Shown here one piece after another: positions 7,316 to 19,888 of a DNA stretch of 64,000 nucleotides; positions within the stretch are counted from its first letter, which is position 1; the number at the start of each line of letters is the position of its first letter. Both the position numbers and the translations under genes were made by a program. The notes under the pieces are model-generated. The model was not told where the DNA came from. It did not search any database and saw nothing but the letters and a program-made list of their open reading frames with translations. Source of the DNA: Rhodococcoides fascians A25f (GTDB lineage: Bacteria > Actinomycetota > Actinomycetes > Mycobacteriales > Mycobacteriaceae); NCBI RefSeq assembly GCF_000760935.2, contig NZ_CP049744.1:2759501-2823500 (forward strand). The letters are read 5' to 3'.

Positions 7316-7720
7316 TTGAGCGACATCGACACACCAGCTGATCTGTACTACACGCCCGAGCACGAGTGGGTGCAGCGCACAGGCCCGGCGGCAGTGCGAA
7401 TCGGTATCACCGATTTCGCGCAGTCTCAGCTGGGGGACGTGGTGTTCGTTCAGCTTCCGGCTGTCGGCGACACCGTCACCGCGGGTGAGTCTCTCGGAGA
7501 AGTCGAGTCGACCAAGAGTGTGTCCGACGTGTTCAGCCCGTTGACTGCGAAAGTGATTGGCGTGAACCAGGATTTGGACGGCGAACCGGAGAAGGTGAAT
7601 TCGGGACCGTACACCGGGGGCTGGCTGATCGACCTGGAGGTTTCGTCGCCGGAGGAGTTGGACGCGGCACTGGCGCAGATGCTCGACGCTGCCGGATATG
7701 CTCTCATCACGGCCGAGTGA
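7316..7720 (+). CDS. gcvH: Glycine cleavage system H protein
   Basis: The lipoyl-carrying shuttle of the glycine cleavage complex, which moves the aminomethyl group from GcvP to GcvT. The 134-residue product begins with YTPEHEWV and has the lipoylated lysine in GEVESTKSVSDV (Lys67). Start is TTG with GAAGGGA upstream; no in-frame ATG fits. gcvP lies 3.3 kb downstream, with garA, two MerR genes and a nuclease between; no gcvT is in the window. Confidence 0.95.
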   Translation: MSDIDTPADLYYTPEHEWVQRTGPAAVRIGITDFAQSQLGDVVFVQLPAVGDTVTAGESLGEVESTKSVSDVFSPLTAKVIGVNQDLDGEPEKVNSGPYTGGWLIDLEVSSPEELDAALAQMLDAAGYALITAE

Positions 7721-7932
7721 TCGGCCGGCTGTCGACACCTGCCAACCGGCCACACGGTCCACACTGCGCAGGGTACGGTCGACACCGAGCGAATACCCTG
7801 TCGGGGCGAAGGTCCAGCAAGCTGTACAGACGTAAATAGAACCAGGCGCAACGCAATACCAGATGTGAAGACCATGTACTGCGTTACCCGCGGCGTCTAC
7901 TGCCCGGGTGAACGGACTGAGAAGGAGTAACG

Positions 7933-8430
7933 GTGAGCCAGAACGACAACGACAGCAACTACGGGGAGTCGCCGGCAGAGACCACCTCGGTCTTCCGTGC
8001 AGATTTCCTCCAGGAGCTGGACAACTCCGCGGCCGCCCAGAGCACCGAAGCTCCGGTCTCGGGTGTCGAGGGGCTGCCTGTCGGTGCCGCTCTGCTCGTC
8101 GTCAAGCGCGGCCCCAATGCCGGATCGCGGTTTCTGCTCGACCAGCCGACCACCTCCGCCGGACGGCATCCCGACAGCGACATCTTCCTGGACGACGTCA
8201 CAGTCAGTCGTCGGCACGCCGAGTTCCGGCAGGACGAGGACGACTTCCAGGTCGTCGACGTCGGCAGCCTCAACGGCACCTACGTCAACCGGGAGCCGGT
8301 CGACTCCGCAGTTCTGGCCAACGGCGACGAGGTGCAGATCGGTAAGTTCCGGTTGGTGTTCCTGACCGGGCCGCGGGGCGGCAACGGATCTCAGGTCGGC
8401 GACGCGTCTGCGGGTGCAGGAAGCCAGTGA
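7933..8430 (+). CDS. garA: FHA-domain metabolic regulator GarA/OdhI
   Basis: A 165-residue regulator that in mycobacteria and corynebacteria binds and controls 2-oxoglutarate dehydrogenase and glutamate metabolic enzymes, depending on phosphorylation by PknB/PknG. The N-terminal ETTSVF motif has both target threonines (Thr17, Thr18). The FHA domain spans about residues 55-145 with GRHP (Arg78), VSRRH (Ser92) and the LNGT Asn114. Start GTG with AAGGAG upstream. It is preceded by a 212-base gap that must hold its promoter, and its stop overlaps the next MerR start (GTGA), as with odhI-ftsR in C. glutamicum. Confidence 0.95.
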   Translation: MSQNDNDSNYGESPAETTSVFRADFLQELDNSAAAQSTEAPVSGVEGLPVGAALLVVKRGPNAGSRFLLDQPTTSAGRHPDSDIFLDDVTVSRRHAEFRQDEDDFQVVDVGSLNGTYVNREPVDSAVLANGDEVQIGKFRLVFLTGPRGGNGSQVGDASAGAGSQ

Positions 8431-9164
8431 CCGCCGTCGGGCAGCAGTCCAACGGGGGGATGTCGATTGGCTCCGTCCTCGATCGACTTCGGCCCGACTT
8501 TCCGGATGTGACGATCTCGAAGATCAGATTTCTCGAAGCCGAGGGTCTGATCTCTCCGGAACGTACGCCGTCGGGATACCGGCGGTTTTCCATTGCAGAC
8601 TGCGAACGGCTCCGATTCGTTCTGACCGCCCAGCGTGACCAGTACCTGCCGCTCAAGGTGATCAAGGAGCAACTCGAAGCTATCGATCACGGTGTTGCGA
8701 CTGTCGAGCGAGCCGACGCATCGGTCAAACGGCCGCGGTCTCTGACGCTCGCCGCGGGCGAGGTGTCGCCCGAGGAGTTCTTGCCGGACCGAGAGGTGCG
8801 GATCAGCAAAGCAGACCTCCTGGCGCAGGCCGGTATCGACGACGCGTTCCTGACCGAGTTGCTGCGGAGCGGGTTGATCACTCCCGGGCAGGCCGGTTTC
8901 TACGACGACGGAGCCGTGACGCTTGCACGCACGGCACACGCGATGTTGCAGTTCGGTCTCGAAGTGCGTCATCTGCGTGCCTTCAAACTCGCGGCGGACC
9001 GCGAGGCCGGTTTGGTTGCACAGATTGCCGGACCGGTCGCCAAGGGCCGCGACGCCGGCGCGCGTGATCGCGCGGAAGAAATGATTCGGGAGCTCGCGGC
9101 GTTGTCGTTGACGTTGCACACCTGTCTGGTCAAAGCGGCGGTGCGCGGTGCACTCGACCGGTAA
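8427..9164 (+). CDS. ftsR: MerR-family regulator FtsR (Rv1828/Cg1631-like)
   Basis: A 245-residue DNA-binding regulator. The MerR helix-turn-helix begins near residue 13 (SIGSVLDRLRPDFPDVTISKIRFLEAEGLI) and has the wing sequence SGYRRF. The C-terminal half holds a second MerR-like module, as in Rv1828. In C. glutamicum the orthologue downstream of odhI activates ftsZ, so a role in cell-division gene control is likely. The GTG overlaps the garA stop by four bases, so the two are translationally coupled. Confidence 0.85.
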   Translation: MTAVGQQSNGGMSIGSVLDRLRPDFPDVTISKIRFLEAEGLISPERTPSGYRRFSIADCERLRFVLTAQRDQYLPLKVIKEQLEAIDHGVATVERADASVKRPRSLTLAAGEVSPEEFLPDREVRISKADLLAQAGIDDAFLTELLRSGLITPGQAGFYDDGAVTLARTAHAMLQFGLEVRHLRAFKLAADREAGLVAQIAGPVAKGRDAGARDRAEEMIRELAALSLTLHTCLVKAAVRGALDR

Positions 9165-9261
9165 GGCTCGCTCGCGTCGGATCGACTTCCAATAGACTCG
9201 GCTGCGACGAGCTGAACGAGCGAAGTGCAGCCCGGATTTCTCGAGGTGAGAGGCAGACACG

Positions 9262-9735
9262 ATGAGTGAGATGCGTGTGGTCGGTATTCGTGTCGAACAG
9301 CCGCAGAATCAGCCCGTGCTGCTGCTGCGTGAGGCCGATGGTGATCGGTACCTGCCGATCTGGATCGGTCAAACCGAGGCTGCTGCAATTGCTTTGGAGC
9401 AACAAGGGGTCCAGCCTGCCCGACCGCTCACCCACGATCTCGTCAAGAACCTGATCTCGGCGTTGGGTCGCGAGCTCAAGGAAGTGCGCATCGTGGACCT
9501 TCAGGAGGGCACCTTCTACGCCGATCTCGTGTTCGACAAAGACGTCCGAGTTTCTGCTCGTCCGTCGGATTCCGTCGCCATTGCACTGCGAGCCGGGGTA
9601 CCGATCTTTGCCGAGGAACCCGTGTTGGCCGAGGCCGGCTTGATCATGCCCGACGAGCGTGAGGACGAGGTCGAGAAGTTCAAGGAGTTCCTCGAATCGG
9701 TGTCGCCGGACGACTTCAAGGCCACCGACGGGTAA
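9262..9735 (+). CDS. Bifunctional nuclease family protein (DUF151)
   Basis: A 157-residue protein of the DUF151/BFN family (Rv1829-like), starting MSEMRVVGIRVE with the typical LLLREADGDRYLPIWIG and the SDSVAIALRAGVPIF block. Plant members have DNase/RNase activity; the function of the bacterial ones is not settled. The ATG has GAGGTGAGAGG upstream. It lies 97 bases after ftsR and 274 bases before the next MerR gene. Confidence 0.9.
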   Translation: MSEMRVVGIRVEQPQNQPVLLLREADGDRYLPIWIGQTEAAAIALEQQGVQPARPLTHDLVKNLISALGRELKEVRIVDLQEGTFYADLVFDKDVRVSARPSDSVAIALRAGVPIFAEEPVLAEAGLIMPDEREDEVEKFKEFLESVSPDDFKATDG

Positions 9736-9747
9736 CAGAAGAGTCTC

Positions 9748-9770
9748 AACCTCAACTTTAGGTTCAGGTT
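9748..9770. promoter_or_regulatory. MerR-type dyad, AACCTCAAC-N5-GTTCAGGTT
   Basis: An imperfect inverted repeat: arm AACCTCAAC (9748-9756), 5-base centre TTTAG, arm GTTCAGGTT (9762-9770), with one mismatched pair per nine. It lies just after the DUF151 stop and about 240 bases before the second MerR gene. The form is that of operators bound by MerR-type dimers, so autoregulation by the following gene is a natural guess. Confidence 0.5.
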
Positions 9771-10009
9771 TACGGCGCGTTGCGTTGAATCTGCGCGGTT
9801 GCCCCCATAACGTTCGTGCCAGTGAAGTTCATCGCCGTCGCTGGTCGGATTCGGTGCAGTTTCGCGCCTCTCGCAGACCTGGCGAGGCGTACTCTGGCCT
9901 GGTACACGGTATGACTTCACGCGAGTACACCGAGGCGTTCAGGTGCCCCGGACGGATCGCAGTACTGACTCGATCCGAACGCAGTGAGACATCCGAGAGG
10001 GAGCAGTCA

Positions 10010-10687
10010 GTGGGAGATCAGCCGCAGCAGCATCACGGCAGTCGAGAGTCCGAAGCCGCAGGCCGGACCGAGGACGCGTCCGTCTCCGATGCTCGGGTCG
10101 ACACCCCCGACCAGGCGTCGAACGGCCGGGTCGACACGCCTCAGGACATTCAGCCGGGATTGTTCCCCGATGATTCGGTGCCGGACGAGCTCGTGGGTTA
10201 CCGAGTGCCCAGTGCCTGCCAGATCGCCGGCATCACCTACCGTCAGCTCGACTACTGGGCCCGCACCGGGTTGGTCGTCCCGTCCATTCGCGGCGCAGCA
10301 GGCTCAGGCAGTCAGCGGCTGTACTCGTTCAAGGACATGCTGGTTCTGAAGATCGTCAAGCGACTGCTCGATACCGGTATCTCGTTGCAGAACATCCGCG
10401 TCGCCGTCGATCACCTGCGCCAGCGCGGGGTGGGCGACCTCGCCAACATCACCTTGTTCTCGGACGGCACGACCGTGTACGAGTGCACGTCCGCCGAAGA
10501 GGTGGTCGACCTCTTGCAGGGCGGTCAGGGAGTGTTCGGTATCGCCGTGAACGGCGCGATGCGCGAGCTCACCGGCACCATCGCCGACTTCCCGGCCGAA
10601 CGAGCCGATGGCGGTGAAAGCCAGCCGAGTCCCGAGGACGAGCTGGCCTCACGCCGCAAGAATCGCGCGAGCCGCAAGACCGGCTAG
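10010..10687 (+). CDS. MerR-family regulator (Rv1830-like)
   Basis: A 225-residue regulator. A disordered N-terminus of about 60 residues rich in Asp, Gln and Thr precedes a MerR DNA-binding domain ([26 protein letters not shown], then [23 protein letters not shown]). The C-terminal region has [21 protein letters not shown], typical of the Rv1830 group; a basic tail ends the protein. The GTG at 10010 is chosen because GAGAGGGAG lies in front of it and the upstream open frame has no family similarity. Rv1830 has been linked in the literature (ResR) to growth and antibiotic recovery in M. tuberculosis; transfer of that role here is inference. Confidence 0.85.
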   Translation: MGDQPQQHHGSRESEAAGRTEDASVSDARVDTPDQASNGRVDTPQDIQPGLFPDDSVPDELVGYRVPSACQIAGITYRQLDYWARTGLVVPSIRGAAGSGSQRLYSFKDMLVLKIVKRLLDTGISLQNIRVAVDHLRQRGVGDLANITLFSDGTTVYECTSAEEVVDLLQGGQGVFGIAVNGAMRELTGTIADFPAERADGGESQPSPEDELASRRKNRASRKTG

Positions 10688-10705
10688 ACTTTCCTCGTCG
10701 CGCCC

Positions 10706-10924
10706 GTGCGGGAGAGTTCCGAGGCAGCCAGTCTCGGACGCCGAAGGAGCAATACCTCCCCGTCAATCTCTCAGGCACACGGACCGTGTGGGCTTCGACA
10801 ACTCTGGAAAGTGGTGGGAGTACCCACCCGCCCAAGGGGAAAGGTGCCGGCGCAGTCGACATGACGCGCCGTGTCCGACCGAATCTCTCAGGCGCACGCG
10901 TCAGCGGGCACACGACAGAGGGGG
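10706..10924 (+). ncRNA. Tandem glycine riboswitch (gcvT element) before gcvP
   Basis: Two consecutive glycine aptamers are recognisable. The first has GCGGGAGAGTTC (10709 onward), CGCCGAAGGAGCAA (10739-10752), CCGTCAATCTCTCAGGCAC and GGACCGTGTGGG, closing with CTCTGGAAAG. The second follows at once with CCACCCGCCCAAGGGGAAA, CGAATCTCTCAGGCGCAC and GACAGAGGGGGA. The tandem arrangement with a short linker is the classic form that senses glycine. It sits 67 bases before the gcvP start, so glycine should switch expression of the decarboxylase. I cannot tell from the bases whether control is by termination or translation. Outer limits are approximate. Confidence 0.9.
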
Positions 10925-10990
10925 AGGAGCGGCCGGCGCGTATGCCTCGGTCGTCCGACGCCTCGTCTTTCCGGCACCTGGGAGAACATC

Positions 10991-13843
<2,853 letters not shown>

Positions 13844-13859
13844 TTCGATGGGCCGGTGG

Positions 13860-14999
13860 TCAGCCCCGCGTGAGTTCGAGCATCGCGATCTCGGGCGGGG
13901 CGGCCACCCGCACCGGTGGACCCCACGCGCCGGCACCGCGGGTGGTGTACAGCGTGGTGTTGCCGATCGTGTCCAGCCCTTCGACACTGGGCTGCTGCAG
14001 CGGCACCAGATAGCGGATCGGCCAGATCTGGCCACCGTGTGTGTGCCCGGACACCTGCATGTCGACTCCGAAGTCCGATGCCTCCAAGGCTTGCTTCGGT
14101 TGATGTGCCATCAGTAGTACGAATCTATCGGAATCGATCCCGTCCAATGCCGCAGCGAGATCGGGTTCGTACGGAGCCGGTGCGGTGGCGTCGTTGATGC
14201 CGGCGATATCGATTGCAGCGTCGCCACGAGTGATCGTCGTGCGTTCGTTTCGCAGCACGTCGATGCCGAGCGTGGCCCAGAAGTCGAGCCATTCGCCGCC
14301 GTCGCCCGCATAGAACTCGTGATTGCCGCTGACGGCGAACACTCCCAGCGGCGCGTCGAGGTCGCGAAGCGGCTCGAGATCTTCTCCCACCAGAGCAACC
14401 GTGCCGTCGATGAGATCGCCGTCGAGTAGCACGACATCGGGATTCTGGGCGTTGACCGAATCGACGACCGTACGAACGAATCCCGCACCGCGGGAGGGAC
14501 CGGCATGCAGATCCGACACCAACGCCACTCGTACTCCGTCGAATTCGGCCGGCAGCCCGCCCAGCGCAACGGCGGTGTTCGTCACGCGCGGAGTCGCAGC
14601 TTCTACGAGTCCGTACCCCACTGCGGCAATGCTGACGAGCGCAGTGATCGCCGAGCCGACCCTCGACACCCGCAACCGTGCAGTGGCCGAATCGCGGCGC
14701 ATCGTCGCGAAGACAACTCGAACGACTGTGCAGACGAGCCCGACGAGCACCGTTCCGAGGAACAGGTACAGCACGACGGCGAGCCAGGTGAGGCCGACGA
14801 ACGCCGGACCGCGAGCCCAGGACGGATCGAAGACGACACCGCTGCCGAACCCGATCAGTGCGCACAGCCACAGAAGTAGCAACAGCACATCCGCCGGCCG
14901 CTTCAGGCGAGTAGGTGCTCCGGTGACGGACAGGAACCGCCAATGGAGAAAGAGGGTGACGAGTAGCAGGAAGACGCCGACAAAAAGTACACGAGACAT
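13860..14999 (-). CDS. Membrane-anchored metallophosphoesterase
   Basis: A 379-residue protein with about four hydrophobic helices in the first 130 residues and a calcineurin-like phosphoesterase domain behind them. All metal motifs are present: Asp163-x-His165 (SDLHAG), GDLIDG with Asp195, GNHE at 225-228, the later MAHQP and GHTHGGQ. This is the YkuE/YaeI type often found in the membrane. It is convergent with gcvP (16-base gap) and its start follows the stop of the VWA protein gene by 3 bases, so the two are probably one transcript. The substrate is unknown. Confidence 0.9.
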   Translation of the reverse strand: MSRVLFVGVFLLLVTLFLHWRFLSVTGAPTRLKRPADVLLLLLWLCALIGFGSGVVFDPSWARGPAFVGLTWLAVVLYLFLGTVLVGLVCTVVRVVFATMRRDSATARLRVSRVGSAITALVSIAAVGYGLVEAATPRVTNTAVALGGLPAEFDGVRVALVSDLHAGPSRGAGFVRTVVDSVNAQNPDVVLLDGDLIDGTVALVGEDLEPLRDLDAPLGVFAVSGNHEFYAGDGGEWLDFWATLGIDVLRNERTTITRGDAAIDIAGINDATAPAPYEPDLAAALDGIDSDRFVLLMAHQPKQALEASDFGVDMQVSGHTHGGQIWPIRYLVPLQQPSVEGLDTIGNTTLYTTRGAGAWGPPVRVAAPPEIAMLELTRG

Positions 15000-15002
15000 G
15001 TT

Positions 15003-16718
15003 CTAGTACAGCAACTTTCCAAGTCGATCGATGAGGTCTGGTGAATCCGATGTCGACACTGCTTCCACGGTTCCGCCGGTCCGGGCGGCAATGTCGTCGA
15101 ACGAGGAGGCGTCGGGGTTGTCTCCGATACGCACGATGTTCACCGCCACCGGACGCGCCGGGTCGGTCGCGGCGGTCAGGTCGGTGAGCAGTTCCTCCGT
15201 GGACAAGGACGAGTCGTCCGGTCCGTCGGTGATCAGCACGACGGAATTGACGCGGCCGGGGACGTAGCCGGCCACGGCGTCGCGATATGCGACCAGTACG
15301 GACGCATACGTGAACGATCCGGTTGCCGGCGTCAACGCGGCCGCGGTGGAATCGAGTGCAGCGCGCCTGGGGGTGGTTCCGACCGGAACCGTCATCGGTC
15401 CGGTCGGCACGTCCACTCGAAAAGGCAGTGAGTTGTTCAGATTTTCGCTGAAGCTCCACAGACCCAGCTCGGTGGCGTCGGGGACGCGGTCGAACTGCTC
15501 GCCCAGGGCGCGAACGGTGTTCTGCAGTCTTGTCGCGCCCCCTTCTGCCGTACCCATCGACTCGGACACGTCGAGCAGAACGGTGGCGCGTCGCGGCAGG
15601 ACGGGATTGCGCAGCACGGCGAGCAATGCATCGGCAACCGGTCCCGACGGTGGGGCGACGACCCCGGCGGACTCGGCTTCGTCTACGTCGAACCCAGCGT
15701 CTCGGAGTGTCTGCGCGCCGTCTGCCTGACGGACGAACTCGACGAACGTACTTGCGGCGCGGGTGGACGTCTCGTCGCCGGTGAGGACGACGGCTGGATG
15801 ATCGGCGACAGGCGTCGGACCCTGCGGTCTGACCGCGATCAATGTCGACGAATCGGTCGACGCCAGTTGCTGTTCGGTCACCGGAACTGCATGAACAGGG
15901 GCCTGCGGGCCCGCGGCGTTCTCGAGGCCGGCCAGGGCGTCGTACGTCGTCGACGTGGACAGCGCGGCAGTGTTCGTATCGGTGAAAGCCAGCTCCGACA
16001 TCGCCGAAATCAGCTCCCTCGACGAGACCTGCTCGACGGTCAGCGGCGTGGTCGGGTCGCCCCGTACGCCGGCTGCGATCGCAGCCACCGCGAGAGTGGT
16101 TGCACCGGTGTCGGAACCCGTCGGGACAGCGAGACGGAGCCCGCCCCATTCACCCAATCCGAGAGCCTGTGGGTCGCGTTGCAGCCGGACCAGGTCGGCC
16201 CAGCTCGAGCCCGCAGCGGTCACGGCGTCGGCGACGGCGGTCGGTGCCGCGAGTACCACCGGGCTCGACGCCAGCGACCGTGGAGTGCCGTCGACGGATC
16301 CGCGCGCGGTCACGGCCTCGACGTCGGCCGTGGACTGAGGTATCCACAGGCCCGGTCGGTCGCCGAGCGCACCGGCATCCCACGAGTCGATACCGGAGTT
16401 CAGAGCGGACCGCACCACGTCCGAGGCCGTCGCTCGAACCTGCACTGTCACACAGTGATCCCGTACCACCGGAGCGGTGTCGTTGAACCGCTCGGCCACC
16501 TGTTCGACCGGACCGGATATGTCGGGATCGGCGGCCACAGTGAGCACCGCCGACCCCTCCACACACTGGCTCGCAGCTTCGACCCCTTGATCGGAAATCC
16601 GATCTCGCAGCTGAAACCAACCGAACACGGCCGCAACGATCAACGCGATCGCGATCACGACGACCACGGGTCCGGCGGCTATGGACCTCCCGCGCCCTGT
16701 GTTCCGATGTTCACCCAC
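15003..16718 (-). CDS. Membrane-anchored protein with substrate-binding-like and VWA domains (Rv1836c-like)
   Basis: A 571-residue protein with one N-terminal membrane helix (about residues 14-36, AAGPVVVVIAIALIVAAVF), so the bulk is probably extracellular. Residues ~50-330 look like a periplasmic substrate-binding fold (VLTVAADPDI, SSPVVLAAP, GLRLAVPTGSDTGATT). A von Willebrand factor A domain follows from about 375 with an intact MIDAS start DVSESMG (DxSxS) and a later LITDGPDD. The GTG start is the only good one. The Rv1836c homologue occupies the same place beside glcB. Function unknown; metal-dependent adhesion or complex assembly is the usual guess for such domains. Confidence 0.85.
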   Translation of the reverse strand: MGEHRNTGRGRSIAAGPVVVVIAIALIVAAVFGWFQLRDRISDQGVEAASQCVEGSAVLTVAADPDISGPVEQVAERFNDTAPVVRDHCVTVQVRATASDVVRSALNSGIDSWDAGALGDRPGLWIPQSTADVEAVTARGSVDGTPRSLASSPVVLAAPTAVADAVTAAGSSWADLVRLQRDPQALGLGEWGGLRLAVPTGSDTGATTLAVAAIAAGVRGDPTTPLTVEQVSSRELISAMSELAFTDTNTAALSTSTTYDALAGLENAAGPQAPVHAVPVTEQQLASTDSSTLIAVRPQGPTPVADHPAVVLTGDETSTRAASTFVEFVRQADGAQTLRDAGFDVDEAESAGVVAPPSGPVADALLAVLRNPVLPRRATVLLDVSESMGTAEGGATRLQNTVRALGEQFDRVPDATELGLWSFSENLNNSLPFRVDVPTGPMTVPVGTTPRRAALDSTAAALTPATGSFTYASVLVAYRDAVAGYVPGRVNSVVLITDGPDDSSLSTEELLTDLTAATDPARPVAVNIVRIGDNPDASSFDDIAARTGGTVEAVSTSDSPDLIDRLGKLLY

Positions 16719-16734
16719 GAGCTCGACAAGTCCG

Positions 16735-18909
16735 TCAGGCGTTGACGGCCTTGTACTCCCGTCGGCGGCGGTGCAGGATCGGCTCGGTGTAGCCGTTGGG
16801 CTGGCTGGTGCCCTGGAAGATCAGGTCGCTGGCGGCCTGAAATGCGATGTTCGAGTCGAAGTCGGGAGCCAACGGCTTGTACGTCGGATCCGATTCGTTC
16901 TGACGGTCCACCACCGGGGCCATCCGCTGCAGCGACTCGCGCACCTGCTCTTCGGTGACGATGCCGTGCCGCAGCCAGTTGGCGATGAACTGGCTCGAAA
17001 TGCGAAGCGTCGCACGGTCTTCCATGAGCGCGATGTCGTTGATGTCGGGAACCTTGGAGCACCCGACGCCGTGATCGATCCACCGCACGACGTAGCCCAG
17101 AATCGACTGCGAATTGTTGTCGAGTTCGTTCTGCTTCTCTTCGTCGGTCCAGTCGGTGGACGGAGCCAGCGGAATCTCGAGAATGTCGTCGACCGAGGCG
17201 CGCTTGGCCTGAGCGATCTCGTGCTGACGAGCGAACACGTCGATCTTGTGGTAGTGCAGGGCGTGCAGGGTTGCCGCGGTGGGGGAGGGAACCCATGCGG
17301 TGTTGGCCCCGGCCTTGGGGTGACCGATCTTCTGTTCGAGCATGTCGTGCATCAGATCCGGCATGGCCCACATGCCCTTACCGATCTGCGCCTTGCCTTC
17401 GAGGCCGGCAGCCAGTCCGGTGTCGACGTTGAAGTCCTCGTAGGCGGCAATCCATTTCTCGCCCTTCATCGCACCCTTGCGGACGACCGGACCTGCCTCC
17501 ATCGAGGTGTGGATCTCGTCGCCGGTGCGGTCGAGGAATCCGGTGTTGATGAACACGACGCGCTCGGACGCCGCCTGGATGCACGCTTTCAGATTGACCG
17601 TCGTGCGGCGTTCCTCGTCCATGATGCCGACCTTGAGCGTGTTGTCCGGCAGTCCCAGAACCTGCTCGACACGGCCGAACAGCTCCGCAGTGAAGGCGAC
17701 CTCGTCCGGTCCGTGCATCTTCGGCTTCACGATGTACAGCGAACCCGTGCGCGAGTTGGACAGGACGTTGTCCTCGGTCAGCGAATGCAGACCCGCGAGC
17801 GAGGTGAACAGCGCGTCGAGAATGCCCTCGGGGACCTCGTTGCCGTCGGCGTCGAGGATCGCGTCGGAGGTCATCAGATGACCGACGTTGCGGACGAACA
17901 ACAGCGAGCGTCCGTGCAGCGTCAGTTCGGAACCGTCGACCGAGGTGTAGGTGCGGTCCTTGTTCAGCGCGCGAGTGAAAGTCTTGCCGCCCTTGGAGAC
18001 CTCTTCGGTGAGATCGCCCTTCATCAGTCCGAGCCAGTTGCGGTAACCCAGAACCTTGTCGTCGGCGTCGACTGCTGCGACCGAATCCTCGAAGTCCATG
18101 ATCGTGGTGACCGCAGACTCGAGGAGCACGTCCTTGACGCCCGCTCCGTCGGTCTTGCCGATCGGGCTCTCGGGGTCGATCTGGATCTCGAAATGCAATC
18201 CGTTGTGCACGAACAGAATTGCGGTCGGCGCGTCGGCTGTGCCCTGGTATCCCAGCAGCTGTGCCGGCTCCTTCAGACCCACTGTGCTGCCATCGGCAAG
18301 CGTCACCGTCAACGAGGCGGCGTCGACGACGTAGCCGGTGGTGCCGACGTGCGAGCCGGAGCTCAACGGCAGCGCCTCGTCCAGGAAGTCTCGAGCGAAG
18401 GCGATCACCTTGTCGCCGCGAACCTTGTTGTAGCTCGATCCCTTCTCGGCACCGTCTGCCTCGGGAATGGCGTCGGTTCCGTAGAGGGCGTCGTAGAGCG
18501 ATCCCCATCGCGCGTTGGACGCGTTGATCGCGAACCGGGCATTGAGCACCGGCACCACGAGCTGGGGACCGGCTGTGGTGGTGATCTCGGTGTCCACACC
18601 AGCCGTGCTGATCTGGAAGTCCGCCGGCTCGTCCAACAGGTAGCCGATCTCTTTCAGAAAGGCCTTGTAGGCGGCGCGGTCGTAGTTCGGGCCCGCGTGT
18701 TCGCCGTGCCAGGCGTCGACCTTGCCCTGGATCTCGTCGCGAACGGCCAGCAGAGACTTGTTCTTGGGAGCGAGATCGGCGATCACCGACGCGGCACCGG
18801 ACCAGAAGGCATCGGAATCTACACCGGTACCCGGCAGCGCCTCCTTCTCGACGAAATCGAATAGGACCTTGGCGACCTGAAGTCCACCAGCCTGCACACG
18901 ATCGGTCAT
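16735..18909 (-). CDS. glcB: Malate synthase G
   Basis: Condenses glyoxylate and acetyl-CoA to malate in the glyoxylate shunt; cytosolic, Mg2+-dependent. The 724-residue product has the length of the G isoform and typical blocks such as [35 protein letters not shown] (split around the active-site loop), [15 protein letters not shown] [11 protein letters not shown] and [14 protein letters not shown] context. The ATG at 18909 is preceded by GAGGG; a further upstream ATG at 18957 has no support. It lies 16 bases before the VWA gene. The product is an enzyme needed for growth on fatty acids or acetate. Confidence 0.95.
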   Translation of the reverse strand: MTDRVQAGGLQVAKVLFDFVEKEALPGTGVDSDAFWSGAASVIADLAPKNKSLLAVRDEIQGKVDAWHGEHAGPNYDRAAYKAFLKEIGYLLDEPADFQISTAGVDTEITTTAGPQLVVPVLNARFAINASNARWGSLYDALYGTDAIPEADGAEKGSSYNKVRGDKVIAFARDFLDEALPLSSGSHVGTTGYVVDAASLTVTLADGSTVGLKEPAQLLGYQGTADAPTAILFVHNGLHFEIQIDPESPIGKTDGAGVKDVLLESAVTTIMDFEDSVAAVDADDKVLGYRNWLGLMKGDLTEEVSKGGKTFTRALNKDRTYTSVDGSELTLHGRSLLFVRNVGHLMTSDAILDADGNEVPEGILDALFTSLAGLHSLTEDNVLSNSRTGSLYIVKPKMHGPDEVAFTAELFGRVEQVLGLPDNTLKVGIMDEERRTTVNLKACIQAASERVVFINTGFLDRTGDEIHTSMEAGPVVRKGAMKGEKWIAAYEDFNVDTGLAAGLEGKAQIGKGMWAMPDLMHDMLEQKIGHPKAGANTAWVPSPTAATLHALHYHKIDVFARQHEIAQAKRASVDDILEIPLAPSTDWTDEEKQNELDNNSQSILGYVVRWIDHGVGCSKVPDINDIALMEDRATLRISSQFIANWLRHGIVTEEQVRESLQRMAPVVDRQNESDPTYKPLAPDFDSNIAFQAASDLIFQGTSQPNGYTEPILHRRRREYKAVNA

Positions 18910-18973
18910 GAATCCCTCACTCTTTCCGGTCTCGGACACCGAAGACGGTGTCCCCACGACAACGATGTCGATG

Positions 18974-19888
18974 TTACTCGGCAGTAAGTCCGTCGCCGAA
19001 CTCGCCGCCGATCAGTAAATTCTGGCATCGAGCCATCAACGCCGAGCGTAGAGGTGCCGCTTCGGTGGACAGTTCCCCCTGCGCGCGCACATACTCTGCT
19101 CGACCGGCCGCGGTCTCGATTCGAATGGGTTCGAGGTCGTAGTCGCTCAGATCGTAGGGACTCGCCCGCATATCGATCGTGCGCGCGTGCAGCGCCAGCT
19201 CGAAACAGTCGGTCAGAAACTCCGAATCGATCAACGGCCCCAGCTTGTAGCACCACTTGTACAGATCCATGGAGGCGTGAATGCACCCGGGCTGCTCGGA
19301 CCCCATGCGCGACTCCGGGGAGAGCGTCAGCGCGTTGCGCGGTGCGGCGTCGGGGGTGAAGAACCGGAAGGCGTCGTAGTGGGTGCACCGCAACGACATC
19401 GAATCGACCACAGCATCGGTTCCGTCACGACCGAGGCGCAGTGGAACCTGCTCGTGCCGCTGGGCCGAGATTCCTCCGCGGTAGACCATCGCCCACTCGT
19501 GCAGGCCGAAGCAGCCGAGCAGGGGTGCTCGCTCAGCGGTGGCGGTCAGCAGTCCCAGGATGAATTCGATACTCGCGCGACGGCGCTCGACGAGATCGGA
19601 CCGCACCCGGTAACCGACGCCCCGGTCGGTCTGTACCTGTTCGTAGGACGCGAACTCGGCATATTCGCGTGCACGTTCACCGGTCAGGACGATGCCGTGA
19701 CCCGGATTCCACCGGCGTAGTTGACCAGGGCGGTGACTGTAATACGTGAACAGGAAATCCAGCACCGGATGGGTGTTGCCACGTCCTCGGTCGGTCAGAT
19801 AATCACCGACGAGATGCTCGACCCGCGCCGCGTGCGCAGCCCGTCTGGTGGTCCACTCCGCTTCGGTCATCGACGCCGGGACGGACAT
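18974..19888 (-). CDS. Conserved actinobacterial protein, often annotated 3-methyladenine DNA glycosylase
   Basis: A 304-residue soluble protein. The N-terminal region [20 protein letters not shown] with [22 protein letters not shown] is a pattern I associate with actinobacterial proteins labelled '3-methyladenine DNA glycosylase', but I see no recognised glycosylase motif, so the label is weak. Conserved-looking His, Cys and Trp residues ([27 protein letters not shown]) suggest a folded enzyme. Its ATG directly abuts the stop of the upstream CNNM/CBS gene, so it is part of that operon. Confidence 0.6.
   Translation of the reverse strand: MSVPASMTEAEWTTRRAAHAARVEHLVGDYLTDRGRGNTHPVLDFLFTYYSHRPGQLRRWNPGHGIVLTGERAREYAEFASYEQVQTDRGVGYRVRSDLVERRRASIEFILGLLTATAERAPLLGCFGLHEWAMVYRGGISAQRHEQVPLRLGRDGTDAVVDSMSLRCTHYDAFRFFTPDAAPRNALTLSPESRMGSEQPGCIHASMDLYKWCYKLGPLIDSEFLTDCFELALHARTIDMRASPYDLSDYDLEPIRIETAAGRAEYVRAQGELSTEAAPLRSALMARCQNLLIGGEFGDGLTAE

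Noticed and set aside
10871..10990. Upstream extension of the gcvP frame
   Set aside because: It overlaps the second aptamer of the glycine riboswitch; the GTG at 10991 has a ribosome binding site and gives the family N-terminus.
14125..16149. Open frame of about 674 codons on the minus strand
   Set aside because: It shifts across two real genes (metallophosphoesterase and VWA protein) in the wrong frame; composition is Arg-rich shadow coding.
16681..18864. Open frame of about 727 codons on the plus strand
   Set aside because: It is antisense to malate synthase G and has no family similarity.
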